Below are positions 34,771 to 45,474 of a stretch of DNA of 64,000 nt, piece by piece. Numbering within the stretch: the stretch's first letter is position 1; each line of letters opens with the position of its first letter. Both the position numbers and the translations under genes were made by a program. The notes beneath the pieces are model-generated. The model made no database searches and was not told where the DNA came from. It saw only the letters and a program-made list of their open reading frames with translations. Source of the DNA: Nemertoderma westbladi (Eukaryota > Xenacoelomorpha > Nemertodermatida > Nemertodermatidae); the NCBI GenBank assembly GCA_032718475.1, contig JAUCBJ010008230.1, positions 104,437 to 168,436 on the forward strand, read 5' to 3'.

Positions 34771-34790
34771 GGAAGACTCGTGAGCGTTTC
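34771..34790 (+). repeat. Short palindrome copy (B 3' UTR)
   Basis: GGAAGACTCGTGAGCGTTTC; one arm base differs from the copy at 34513. Confidence 0.7.
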
Positions 34791-35320
34791 TTAGGATTTC
34801 ATTTGTAAATCGTTATATTTGTAATTATAAATTTTATATTTAGAAAGTTTGTACTTAGAGAGACTCATATTTGAAATTATTCCGAACTTATGCAATTTAT
34901 ATTTAGGCACGAAAGTATTTGTATTTGTAATTATTTGAATTTATGCAATATCTGAGATGCAATAGATTTATATTGGTGAATTTAATTTAGATTTATATTG
35001 TACTTACTTAATAAAGTCTTAAATACGTAAAGTTTGAATTTGTAATTATTTTGTATCTAATCATTATGTAAAGGTATTATTGTTTGAGATTTAATTTGTA
35101 AATTTATGTAGGTACGCCCCAACTATTTCATAATTTGATTTGATTGGTGAAAACCGTATATTTTATGCACGATAATATCCTGTTTTCATGGAGCGGTATA
35201 GAATTATATCCTCATAAAAGCCGTGGATTTTCAAAATTTTATTTTGTTCAAATTAACTTGTTATAAAGATTACATTAAGTCCTCATTTGTATTTACTATA
35301 GCTATTTGTATAACATTGTT

Positions 35321-35398
35321 CAAGTGGTTTATTAGCTCAGTCGGTTAAGCGTTAGAAAATCGTGTAGTAGTTATTGAGTTCGAATCCTAGCAAGTGCG
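35321..35398 (+). other. tRNA-like sequence in element B 3' LTR
   Basis: Same A box (TTAGCTCAGTCGG) and B box (GAGTTCGAATCC, 35376-35387) as the 5' copy. Flanks and stems have drifted, the boxes have not. Confidence 0.7.
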
Positions 35399-35474
35399 AA
35401 TTATTTTTTGTGCTAAATTTCAACTCATTCAAATTTACCGCTACGATTTAATTGCATCTGCTTAAGGTAGATTA

Positions 35475-35624
35475 ACCAATGTGATTGCAGTTATTTGATA
35501 GTAACCAATGTCGTGCAAGATACGTGTTTGCTGGACCAATGATTATCTTTAAAAACCCCATAGAACGCATAGAACAATCGAGATTTATCTCGATTGATTG
35601 CAGCACAAAATTTGCTATAAAAGG
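35475..35624 (+). promoter_or_regulatory. Predicted pol II promoter in element B LTR
   Basis: Three CCAAT boxes (near 35476, 35505 and 35536) lie upstream of TATAAAAGG (35616-35624). Element C has the same order and number. A start site would be expected about 30 bp downstream, around 35645-35660. Confidence 0.65.
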
Positions 35625-36819
35625 TGCGGTTTTGTTCATTAGTTATCACTTCATTTTTCTAATCTTACTTCTGATATTCACTTCTTTATTATACTTTAGT
35701 AGTTCTTTAGTGTATATTATCTTTATTAGTTATCATTAAATTTTGTAATAAAGTTAGAAGTATTTGCTATATCTGCCCTTTTTTACTATGTTTTCACCAC
35801 GGTGAACACAACTGAGGAGCAGGATGGCAGGCTAGACATCGGGCCGCGGCAATAGACAGGAACATCAGAGGAATGTAGGAAGAGACAACCCGCAATATCA
35901 TCCGTAGTTATTCGCCCATCGCCTGAAAGGTTAGACAGCGTTCGATGCCTTGGTACCTAAGTGTAAGACCTAAGATTGAAGGTAGAGGTATTGACACGCT
36001 GTGCGCCAAAAAATTACATTTAGGGACTGTACTTTCTTAACTCAGAGAAAACCCGCAGTAAGCCTTCATATTCCTACGGGGGAGGAGAGAGAGAGTAGAG
36101 CAGGTAGAGATACTAGTACTCAGATAGGACGCAGGCACACTAGTACAAGGCATACACATTGGTTGGGTGCAGCAAGCTGTACGCCTAACTCTTGCTAGGT
36201 ACAGGTGCGTCGGTGACCGTTTGTAGTACACGGTATCTACTATTTGTGTTGGAACTTGTAGGCCAGGAGGTTACTGTGTTTTTACCTGAATTGGGATTGT
36301 ACCATTCAGGCGGTAGGGCAGTTTATTGCTAGGCGCAAATAAATTAAGGCTATTAGGGATACTAACATCTACCGTGTCCCCGCCGACTTTCTGATAAGGA
36401 GTTGCCGTGCCCACCTAGGCAACCAAAATTCTAGATAGGAAGCCAGGCCAGCTATTTGTAACTGTACGCCTACTGTAGTAAACTAACACATTTCTTCTTA
36501 GTATTAGGGACATGGTAATTAAAACTGCCGAATTCTGGGTGTAGTATTAACCTTATGCCTGAATTTGAGTCCTGGAAGTACACAAAAGGGGAAGGAGCCT
36601 CATTATTTGTGAGTATTGGACCTACAAGCCGTAAATTGGGGTATTTATAAAATACACCAGACCCAGTAATTATATATATGAAGGATTAAAACTGATTTTG
36701 ACTGTGGGAATTAACACACGCGCGCGTTAGAAATTATTTACACCTCAAAATATATAAAACAATTTTTGTCCTTACTGCACTTTGGCCGCTAGTTAGACAT
36801 TTAGCTAGCAACCCTCACC

Positions 36820-36920
36820 CAACCCTTATAAATCACACCGCGGCAAAGTATACAAGCGTCTTTAGTCCATCAGTGAGTCAGTCCGATTTTAGGATTCGCT
36901 GCGCGGGATTTTGTTTTATC
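36820..36920 (+). promoter_or_regulatory. Second conserved TATA block in element B LTR
   Basis: CTTATAAATCACACCGCGGCAA followed by TAGGATTCGCTGCGCGGG recurs in element C (39715-39790), although the LTR sequence between the first and second TATA regions is much diverged. It may be a downstream promoter. Missing from the truncated 5' LTR. Confidence 0.4.
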
Positions 36921-37092
36921 GAAGTTTGTCCGTTCGTAGACTGTCTTCTGCCTCACCGGTTATAAGAGACTAATACTGCAATAGGTTCGCATACTTGGAG
37001 TTTACTGTTTTGGTGAGAAGGTCGACTTTATACTTTGATTCACAGACTTTACAGTAGGATATTGCAGGTATTAGGTACGTCTCTTCGCTATA

Positions 37093-37949
37093 ATTTTCAT
37101 ATTCATGACTTCTAACCCACTCCAAGAGATAGACAATCTTAAATGAAAGTCAAAAGAGCAGGTAACACTTACATTTATAGAAGTAATCAGCTGTTCTTTA
37201 CTTCGTCTTTCCCCTGGAGATGGTTGAATTTTGATTACGTCGGAACACCCCCTTTTTGAGGCTCTCAGAGTGAAGAGATAAGTAGCCTATCTCCCTGTTA
37301 ATATTGTTGATTTCTAGAATATTTATTATAGTTTCATCGTATTGCCAAAGCGGCTGGAGCCGAAGATAATATGTGATACAATAATTCACCTCAAATTTCT
37401 CAGCTATTCCATGAATATAATGAGTATTAAAGCTATGTCAAAATCCTTGGGGTTTTTCAGAAATAATTTATCAAAATATCCTCTGATTTTTTTCAAAAAC
37501 CACATCGATTTTCATATTCATAACTTCTAACCCACTCCAAGAGATAGACAATCTTAAATGAAAGTCAAAAGAGCAGGTAACACTTACATTTATAGAAGTA
37601 ATCAGCTGTTCTTTGCTTCGTCTTTCCCCTGGAGATGGATGAATTTTGATTGCGTCGGAACACCCCCTTTTTGAGGCTCTAAGAGTGAAGAGATAAGTAG
37701 CCTATTTCCCTGTTAATATGTTGTGTTCTAGAATATTTATTATAGTTTCATCGTATTGCTAATGTGGCTGGAGTTAAAGTTATTATGTAATGCAATAATT
37801 CACATCAAATATCTCAGTTTTTTCATGAACATAATGAAGTATTAAAGCCATGTCAAAATCCTTGGGGTTTTTCAGCAATAATTCATCAAAATATCCTCAG
37901 ATTTTTTACAAAAAACGACATCGATTTTCATATTTATAACTTCTAACCC
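37093..37949. repeat. Satellite array, middle block (about two monomers)
   Basis: Begins with the ATTTT duplicate, continues the monomer cut by element B, and ends AACCC where element C inserted. This shows B and C landed about two monomers apart in one array. Confidence 0.95.
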
Positions 37950-38081
37950 TGATGGATTATTTCACTATAAGATAGCATTTGTAGTTTAATGTAAAAACTT
38001 TCGAAAATCCGACGCATTTTGATTAAGTTACAGTAATGTAATATGCCTATTCATATTAGTACACAGAAAACACGTAGTTAA

Positions 38082-38158
38082 TCTCGTGGCGTAGTGGTCA
38101 GATGGTTAAGGCGTTGGTTGCATTACAGATAGGTTACGAGTTCGAATCCCAGTCGGGA
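38082..38158 (+). other. tRNA-like sequence in element C 5' LTR
   Basis: A box TGGCGTAGTGG (38087 onward) and B box GAGTTCGAATCC (38138-38149). It is a different tRNA-like sequence from that of element B, at the same place in the LTR, about 130 bp from the start. Confidence 0.7.
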
Positions 38159-38206
38159 AATTTTCAATTTGGGGCAATTTATTTTCATTTGGTACAATTT
38201 GATAAA

Positions 38207-38346
38207 CCAATGAGGTGCGTACAACACATGGAACGATGAGTTGGGCCAATCATAGGGCATAGAACAACTTATTGCTCCAATGTGAGGCCATGGAATACTC
38301 TGGAAGGTTCTAGCGGATTCTATGTCCCAGATTTAGTATATAAAGG
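38207..38346 (+). promoter_or_regulatory. Predicted pol II promoter in element C LTR
   Basis: CCAAT boxes at 38207, 38246 and 38277, then TATATAAAGG at 38337-38346. The arrangement matches the element B LTR. The 3' LTR copy keeps the TATA at 51873-51882. Confidence 0.65.
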
Positions 38347-38789
38347 GCTGGTTTGCCTTCGGTTATCACTCTTCACTATTAGTATCTATTTGACTTTAGT
38401 TGTCATTCTTTGTTTCTTTGGAACTTGTTAGTAAATCTGTTTGATAAATCTTTGCTAAACTGTAAATACACTGTAAACTCATGAACATGTTGTTCTTTGT
38501 TTGTCCAACTTTGGGACAGCCAAGCATCAGGAAGATGGCCGCCTAGACCGTTAGGCCATCTGCAATGCAGGGAAATGATGTCCACAACACGCTAGCGCCC
38601 ACATTAGATTAGACCGCGCACCCCCTTTGCCCTTAGAAATACTCCACATTGCCATGCAGCGCCCACTTTACGAGGAAGGTAAGACTTTGTTTGACGCCCT
38701 TGCCCGACGTAAGACCTATAGATCAGGGTAAGCGTGACGCCGTCCTGGGACGCCGCAAATTTAGGATCAAATAATTATATTCAGACAAA

Positions 38790-38996
38790 CCCCCCCCCCC
38801 CCCCCCCCTCAGTATTACAAATCCCTGGGTTAACCTGTATTTCTCACAGGTGCGAACTATTGCCGTTCGTCAGTACACGAGTACATATTAGGTACGGACA
38901 GCATATGTTCCATAATTTAGTGATTTGTAATACTGACCATTTGGTACCGGTTCGCTTTGTAGAACATACATTAGTACCCCCCCCCCCCCCCCCCCC
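38790..38996 (+). repeat. Inverted repeat between two poly-C tracts in element C LTR
   Basis: TCAGTATTACAAATC (38809-38823) and GATTTGTAATACTGA (38922-38936) are perfect 15-bp inverted arms. Runs of about 18-20 C flank the region on both sides. In the 3' LTR the right arm is badly mutated. Confidence 0.75.
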
Positions 38997-40080
38997 CTGC
39001 CTGAAGTTAGTTATTTGATCAGGCAAGGAGTATTTCTGCTACCGGCACACCGCTTGGCGTAGGGAGGTTTATTAATATCCTACCGCGCCTTGCCACGTAC
39101 TGATAGTTATTTGCTGCTAACTACCGCAGCAACAAAGTTCTAGAATCAAAGTTGTATACCAGATCAGCTAACATACGGTAGCGATTAACCCATATTTCTT
39201 ATCTTACAACCAGAATCTGGTATTTGATGCCGATCACGGGTGTAGTTACTAACACCGTGGTTGCCCAGTTGAGATGTGGATAGGAAGGAGAGAGCTTTGA
39301 CGCCATTTTGTAAGTATAAAGTTCTACAAACGTGACTAGCTTATTTTTGTAGCTAGTGCACGGTATTGTTTTGGTCAGAGAATTACTAAAACCTAGTAAA
39401 TGATATACACCAAATTGTTTTATTGTAACACACCCACACACACGCCCTAAAACATATTTACCCTTAGAGTTCTACTAGATAGCGCACTTTAGATTACCTT
39501 TAGGCAGAATTTATCTGTAATTTACTATTCGTATTTGTAAGTTTAGGATCTGATATTTAGTTACGGCAAAAGGGATTATTTATTTCGTTATTAAACTGTT
39601 GTTTGTCTGAGCAACGGTATCGTTACATTAGGCACGACCCTCTTTAGACTGATTTCGTACAGGGGGATCAGTATTGTTACGCTAGGTCTGTTAACCCACT
39701 AGTTTATAGTATATAAACCATATAAATCACACCGCGGCAAGTTACGGTATTTAGGACTGTCAGCGATAGTTAGGATTCGCTGCGCGGGGATTGTTTTCCC
39801 GTGAGTTTGGTCTGTTACTGTAACTGTACATCTGCCATACCGGTTAGAGGACAGGTTTCCTTTTGTTTAGTTTGTAGGCATTAGACCCGCTCATGTACAT
39901 AGAATAGACACTAGGCTCTGCTCCTCGTCATTAGTCGTTTGTGTATTGTATCTGTTTGTTTAGATACCCAGGACTGGGATTTGTTGTCAGATACTATACG
40001 AGCCCGCATACATTACTAGATCTTACGGTAAGCTACATCGTTACTAGGATCCGGTAAGCGGTATACTACTGGACTTTTTA

Positions 40081-40400
40081 TTGAGAAATACTATATAAAT
40101 TAGTGTATATTCGTCACTTTTCAGTGTGAAATTAGTGTATATTTGTCACTTTTTAGTGAGAAATACTATATAAATGAGTGTATATTCGTCACTTTTCAGT
40201 GAGAAATACTATATAAATTAGTGTATACATTCTCACTTTACAGTGATAAATATTATATAAATTAGTGTATAGTATTTGTCTGTCTGTCTCACTTTTCAGT
40301 GAGAAATATTATATAAATTAGTGTATAATATTGTTTAGATCTGTACGCTCTGTAAAGTGCGTGCACACTTTACAGTGAGATATATATATAAATAAATATA
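40081..40400 (+). repeat. Leader minisatellite of element C
   Basis: About five to six units of roughly 50-60 bp sharing GTGAGAAATACTATATAAATTAGTGTATA and CACTTTTCAGTG; the latter can pair CACT with AGTG. Directly follows the 5' LTR. Confidence 0.75.
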
Positions 40401-40686
40401 TTGTTAGCTATTGTAAAGTAGGAGATATTATTACAATTTAAAATTAGTAAAATTAGTAATTTGTAAAACGTCCCCTGCTTCAGTAGGCTTTTAGGATAGC
40501 TAGTAGTTTCGCATTTATTATTTGACTAGCTAATAGTTAGTTTGTAGCATTTTGTTTTACGCCGTGTGTGTGCGGTGTTACTTTTGGTACTTGAAAAGGT
40601 ACATAGGGTTTAAAGACCAAGTTGTATCGGTACCTAGGAAGATTTTTTGTAGAGTAGAAGTAAAACTCTCACCTTCGAATTTTCAG

Positions 40687-40830
40687 GACTCAAGGACTCA
40701 TTTCTGGACCGCTTCGAGGATTAGACCGCTTTTCGCAAGTTTGGGAGACGCAAAATTTGTCCGCAACGCCGAAAATGGAACGACCCACATCCGGTTTGTA
40801 TTTGGGAATTTGCTGGAAGATCAAAGGAGC
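40687..40830 (+). other. Possible leader exon of element C
   Basis: Acceptor-like TTTTCAG ends at 40686 and donor-like GTAAGT begins at 40831, matching element B. An ATG at 40775 opens a short frame with GLYLGIC, related to the element B peptide. Confidence 0.35.
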
Positions 40831-41196
40831 GTAAGTTTAACGACTAGTGTCGTTCAAACTAAAAAGCACAGTAGTACTCAAAATTTGTGGGTTTCACTGT
40901 CTAATTAGTAGTGTTGTTGGTACTTATTTTCCCGTTAGACGTTGCTGTTTTGCCTATTATTTGTACTTGTTGATCTACATTTTGGTATCGTATACCGTTA
41001 TCTCACTTATTCGTACAAATTTAGCCAGTAGGCTAGATTATTATATTTTATTATATAACCTTTTGATTTTATTTGTACCGGTTAGGGTATATATATATAG
41101 TATATATATATATACCAAGGTAAGTTTGACATTTCGACATTTTGACATTCTGATACTTTGACATTTTATTACCCGTACTTGACGTATATAATAGAC

Positions 41197-42693
41197 ATGA
41201 GTGATACACCACATTTGACTCGATAACCACCTACCGACTATGACTCGTGCGACCCGGACAGATCGACAGTAGACGAACCAAGAAGGAGAACCCGAGATTC
41301 CACCAATGTCACACCGCGTGCGTCGCCGGTCCCCCGAACGGAAATACCGGAAGCCGCAACGCGTGGCGACGGCAGAATCGAAGATTTCCTTACCGTCCCG
41401 CAGACCAGATCGCGGGAACCGGACATGGTAAGTTTGACTGGAAGCCAGGAGAACATTATTAGGAGTATAGGAGGACACATGGCCCAGATTACTCAAAACT
41501 TTGTTGAAGGTTTTCGCGTTTTACGCGAGTTAACCACCCCGATGTCGAGATACGAGTTCTACACCTTACAGGTAAGGATAGAAAGTAGGGTACATACGTC
41601 CGTAGATAAACTTAAAGGTTTACACGAACTTGCAGAGTTGCGTGGCGACAACTTTACTCAGGTAAAGATAATATATAAGTTGGTAAGTGCGAGGGAAAGC
41701 CTCATTCAGTTTAAGACAGTTGTAGTATCGACTCAGCAAGAACAACGCGACCAACTGTTAGGTGAGTCAGTTTTGGACGCGTTGTTACAACCCGAAGAGG
41801 AAGAAGAACTATACTGCCTGGACGGGAGGTTATGGATGCTCACTAATTTTCTTCGTAGATGCAGAGTACCGATCGAAGAACCGGAAGTTGTACCGAGAGG
41901 GACGACGGAAGTTCTATCTACAGAAGGCTCGCAAGCCTACCAAATTCCACCACTGAATAGATTGTTTATTAGTGTACGGAGCGACGTTGGCAACGTTGGC
42001 GACGTTAGTTGAACAGCGTCTGTAATTACTCGACAACAACAGGAGGTCGCATGCCGACAACAAGTCGTCGAGGAAGAAGCGCAACGGCAGATGGCGCAGA
42101 TCGCCATCGAATGAGAAAGACAGCGCAGAGAAGATATAGCAAAACTTGCAAAACTTCAAGCGCAGGCTGAGTTCGAAGCATCAGAGATGCGGAGACTGGA
42201 GGAGGACTTAGCGCGAGAAGCGGCCGCGGCGGCAGCAGCCGACGAGTTAGCACGACAGGCGGCAGCTGACGAGCTAGCACAACAGGCAGCGGCTGACGAG
42301 CTAGCACGAGTTGCGGCGGCAGCAGCCGACGAGTTAGCACTACAGGCGGCAGCTGACGAGCTAGCACGAGTTGTGGCGGTAAACGCAGCTGAGTTAGCAC
42401 GGAAGAAAGCAGCATCCGAAGCTCGTGCCAAGTTGGAGGCGCAACAAATAAATGCTCGTTTAGCTATACAGGAAGCGGAGTTAGCGGTACAACAACTGGA
42501 AGCAGATCAACGCGAAAGGAAAATGCAACCACAGTTAAAACTAAATCGCAGATCGCGCGAGGCAGCGAACGCGCAAGCGGACCTCGAACTCGATGCTAGA
42601 GATAGATCTATAAGATCGCAAACTGGACACGACTTGTCTGCCCTGGATCGCATGGAGACTCGATATTGCGGAATTCAGAAGCGAATCGAGTGA
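41197..42693 (+). pseudogene. gag: Element C gag N-terminal region
   Basis: ATG at 41197 aligns with the element B gag start. Stops in the frame: TAA 41224 (after nine codons), TGA near 42010, TGA near 42109 and TGA 42691. The long open part 41425-42012 holds the helical domain (PMSRYEFYTLQVRIESRVH). From 42187 a coiled coil is built from DELARQAAA repeats encoded by a roughly 27-bp minisatellite, more copies than in element B. The palindrome at 41922 is read here as EGSQAY, a third reading frame. Confidence 0.75.
41922..41941 (+). repeat. Short palindrome copy (C gag)
   Basis: AGAAGGCTCGCAAGCCTACC, read as EGSQAY. The matching gag region of element B has no copy. Confidence 0.75.
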
Positions 42694-42700
42694 AGGAAGT

Positions 42701-43941
42701 GTGGGAGCGATAGACCGAGGAGAGGAGTTTTTCGAGGATTACTGTAAACGTTTTCCCCAAGTTATTCCTATGCTCAAACCCACGTCTCCAGTAAAACCTG
42801 TCATAGTTGCAAAACCGAAGGAAATATCACCCGTGCAAGGTAATAGGTTTGTTATGACGGAATCAATTCCGCAGCCACGAGCGACTTCATCGCCGATTCT
42901 CGCAGGTAAGATAAGTAGTCCACCTACTGTAAGCCATAGTTTACTTGTAGAGAGAGACAAACCTGCGTTTATGACAGTAAAACAGGTGAGTAAACCATTA
43001 CAAGTTAAACCTGTGACGTGCTGCGTGAACCCAGTCATTTATAAACCTACAGTAGAGCTTAACTCTGATGTTTTTACTAGACCTATCAACCAATGTTTAT
43101 CGAGACCTACGACTTCGTGGAAGGCTTGCGAGCCTACCGAACAATGAAGGGCGATGCATGTGGGTAGTACCCACAGGATCGACCGAGTTCAACGAGACCT
43201 ACGACTTCATGGAAGGCTTGCGAGCCTACCGAACAACAAAGGACGATGGATGTGGGTAGTACCCACAGGATCGAACCGAGTTCAACGAGACCTACAACTT
43301 CGTGGAAGGCTTTCGAGACTGCCGAACAACGGAGAGCCGTAGATCCCAGACAACAACGAACTCGACCAAGAATAATACTCCGGACGCAAACCCACAAACC
43401 ACCGTATCCCGACGACAGCAACTCATCCAGTGACTCGGAGTCGACGGAACGGGAAATATTCCGTACTGGAGCGGCAGCTGCGGCTGATTACAAACGGGAG
43501 GAAAGATCGACCAACCAATACATCGACAATCCTCCACGAGAAACACCTTTGCAGAAACCCATGTTGCAACCAGTGGAAGCGATTAACGCCAAACAGTTCA
43601 CCGAGATGGCGGACCAACTAGCTCAGATAGAAGGCGACTCAAAGTGCAACCGTCGGATCGATCACGAACCAGCGTGGAGTTTGAACAACCTGAACAACAT
43701 CGACCACCAAGGAGAGAACAGGAGATTAGACAGACTCCGAACCATCGAGAAGAAGATCCCGTTAATATTTCCTACCAACAAACAACGCGCGGAAGGGAAC
43801 AATTGGACGACACAACCGAACAGGGACGTGGACAGTTGGATTTCGTTAGCGAGATTGCAAAGTTCGCGGCTAGACACGGATTACCGGCACAGCAACCGCC
43901 AAAGTTCTCTGGCAACGCGAAACACTGGTGGACACTGGTAG
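42701..43941 (+). pseudogene. gag: Element C gag middle region with tandem repeat
   Basis: Corresponds to 20652-21840 of element B (FPQVIPML, SSPIL..KISSPP, then the basic and SSSDSE stretch). The frame changes at about 42700 and again within the 92-bp repeats at 43102-43330; a TGA closes the first part at 43145-43147. The downstream open part 43246-43941 contains HKPPYPDDSNSSSDSE and YIDNPPRETPLQK, matching element B's PPYPGDSSTSSKS and FMNNPPQNTPTQK. No stop-free path exists through the whole segment. Confidence 0.65.
43102..43330 (+). repeat. 92-93-bp tandem repeat with two palindromes per unit (element C)
   Basis: Units at 43102-43193, 43194-43286 and a partial one to about 43330. Each full unit carries GGAAGGCTTGCGAGCCTACC (43119, 43211; degraded at 43304) and TGTGGGTAGTACCCACA (43159-43175, 43251-43267). 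Element B has a single GGAAGACTTGCGAGCCTACC at the equivalent place and no second palindrome. Confidence 0.85.
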
Positions 43942-44842
43942 ACTACGTAGAGTCCCAGATTGCTAAGTGCGCTTTCACCTTGACGGATAAGTTTAATTAC
44001 TTGCTCCTAGTCCTGTCTGGTGAGCCGAAACGATTAGCGGAAACCTTTATTGGTGTTCCAGATTGCTGAGGAGACTGTTGCAGAGGAGGCAGCATTTCGA
44101 AACCGATCGGTCTTCTACGACTCGCGGATGAAATAAAAAACGCTATAGGCACTTTGCGGTCCATTGGACAACTCGAATACGCTAACGCACCGACATTTCT
44201 CATTTGAACAATTGGTAGACTTCATCATCGAATGAATGGCGACGCATCGAGTACCAGCGTGAAGAGACCGGCGGGCTACTAAAACTCACAGACGTCTACC
44301 AACTGATTTCGCGGGAGGCCGTGATCGAGACTCGATTGAACTACACTAATCACCATATCGCGGCAGAAGGGATAGCTATTTCTGCGCCAAATTGGACTAA
44401 ACCGTTTCCGACGAACGCGAAAGCCGTTACCAACGCCACCCCAACTGAGACTTCGAAAGTTCTGACGCCTATCGGCACCACACAGCCACGACAACAGTTG
44501 CCGGCGGACTTTGTGGGATGCTCATACTTCGAGCGGAATGGCAGGAACCATAGCGGACATAAATTACGTGGATGTCGCGCTTTTAAGGAGTTAGGAATCG
44601 AAGAAAGGAAACTTCAAATTCGATCTTTGGATTCTTGCTGGAGATGAACGAAGCCAGGACACGTCCGGAAGGATTGCCCGAGCGACGATACATGTTCTTT
44701 GTGTGGACTTAACCATGACGCGTTACTTCACACTACCAGTCATATTCCGACCAGACGATTTTGACGAGAGCATCCAGATAAAGCGGCTAGATGCGACGCA
44801 CTATATAAGGAGCGTGCGCCGCGTGAGATCCGTACGTTTGAT
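43644..44842 (+). pseudogene. gag: Element C DUF1759 domain and zinc knuckle remnant
   Basis: A frame at 43644-44069 gives PPKFSGNAKHWWTLVDY and FNYLLLVLSGEPKRLAETF, matching element B's DUF1759, then breaks: about 30 residues (the YDRLTSIYGG part) are missing and the reading shifts. The knuckle region near 44632-44680 reads CWR, stop, ..GHVRKDC, so its second Cys codon is now TGA. The second Cys pair survives as CSLC. Confidence 0.75.
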
Positions 44843-45469
44843 ATGGACTGTATGGATCAATCGGGATCATCGGACGAGGACGAGGAGGAAGACGACACAT
44901 TTTATGTGCATGCGGGTGAGGAACAGCCATCGGTAACACTCCACACACAGAACCAATTGAAAGGGTTTAGCGTGATTCCTATAAAGATTACCGGAACCCA
45001 AGGGAGCAAGTGTATATACGCTATCTTAGACTCTGCGTCATCACATAGTTATGTCGACGAACAAGTAGCCAACGTAGTTACAGACATGAGTCAAGGTAAG
45101 ACTGCTCAGTATACTGTAAGCAGCATGAATGGTAAGAGAGCAATTCCTATGACGAGAGTAAAACTAACCTTAGACACTCTTCTTTCCAAAGCGGTACACA
45201 GCAAGGAGGAGCGCTCATTACTTCCGGTAAGAAATTTGACCTTTGCAGCTACGAAGGACTTTAGTAACTTGCTCAGCCCTGTGCTAGAGCAATCACCGGA
45301 AGATTGTAAGTATTTCCGACACCTTGGAATACCGGAATGTCCTGTTAATTATTGTTCCATCGTGATGTTAATTGGGACAGAACAGTTTAACTTACATCAG
45401 GTATGGGAGACACGTTCCGTTCATCTGTTATTACAGCGGGCAACCTCTACGCATGTAGAACTCCCATAG
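44843..45469 (+). CDS. pol: Element C aspartic protease domain
   Basis: A 208-codon open stretch from ATG 44843. An acidic linker leads into FSVIPIKITGTQGSK and the active-site word AILDSASSHSYVDE (about 45019-45060), with the catalytic Asp intact. Position 3 is Ala rather than the usual Gly, as in element B, so DSA may be the family's normal form. LIGTEQFNLHQVWE marks the end. The frame shifts about 45415; RTPIGWYTR follows in another frame. Confidence 0.8.
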   Translation: MDCMDQSGSSDEDEEEDDTFYVHAGEEQPSVTLHTQNQLKGFSVIPIKITGTQGSKCIYAILDSASSHSYVDEQVANVVTDMSQGKTAQYTVSSMNGKRAIPMTRVKLTLDTLLSKAVHSKEERSLLPVRNLTFAATKDFSNLLSPVLEQSPEDCKYFRHLGIPECPVNYCSIVMLIGTEQFNLHQVWETRSVHLLLQRATSTHVELP

Positions 45470-45474
45470 GTTGG

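Larger units (their letters stand above)
34215..35196 (+). other. Element B 3' untranslated region
   Basis: After ORF3 the first 300 bases are mixed in composition with no supported frame. From 34530 the DNA is AT-rich with repeated TTTATATTTAG and GAAGGAATTT words. Two palindrome copies sit in a longer shared context (GTGGACGGAAGACTCGTGAG, 34508 and 34766). The segment ends CTGTTTTCATGGAGCGG, identical to the sequence before element C's 3' LTR, so that word may be the plus-strand primer region although it is not a classic purine tract. Confidence 0.6.
17902..37092 (+). mobile_element. Element B: 19.2-kb BEL/Pao retrotransposon
   Basis: The boundaries come from the satellite it interrupts: ATTTT at 17897-17901 is repeated at 37093-37097, and satellite resumes there in phase. 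The LTR ends are TATA(T/G)AATTATATCC and CGCTATA, so the 3' LTR has TATAG...CTATA termini. Inside, in order: 5' leader, gag, protease, RT, RNase H, integrase, a structured spacer, an extra ORF with three zinc knuckles, and the 3' LTR. Later events add a 400-bp tandem duplication, a 1.2-kb segment in pol and a piggyBac-like insertion in the extra ORF. Internal stops make it non-autonomous now. Confidence 0.92.
35197..37092 (+). repeat. 3' LTR of element B (1896 bp)
   Basis: Starts TATAGAATTATATCC after GAGCGG and ends CTTCGCTATA before the ATTTT target duplication. Its first 601 bp match the 5' LTR; the rest has no partner in element B but resembles the end of element C's LTR (ATCACACCGCGGCAA, TAGGATTCGCTGCGCGGG). 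An AATAAAG lies at about 35749. It is exceptionally long for a BEL LTR. Confidence 0.88.
37950..40080 (+). repeat. 5' LTR of element C (2131 bp)
   Basis: Aligns along its whole length with 51486-53622. By eye about nine differences occur in the first ~170 bp, so the insertion is not very recent. No primer site resembling a tRNA 3' end follows at 40081. Confidence 0.9.

Noticed and set aside
42156-42431. Ala/Ser-rich minus-strand frame opposite element C gag
   Set aside because: Shadow of the DELARQAAA repeats; no independent support.
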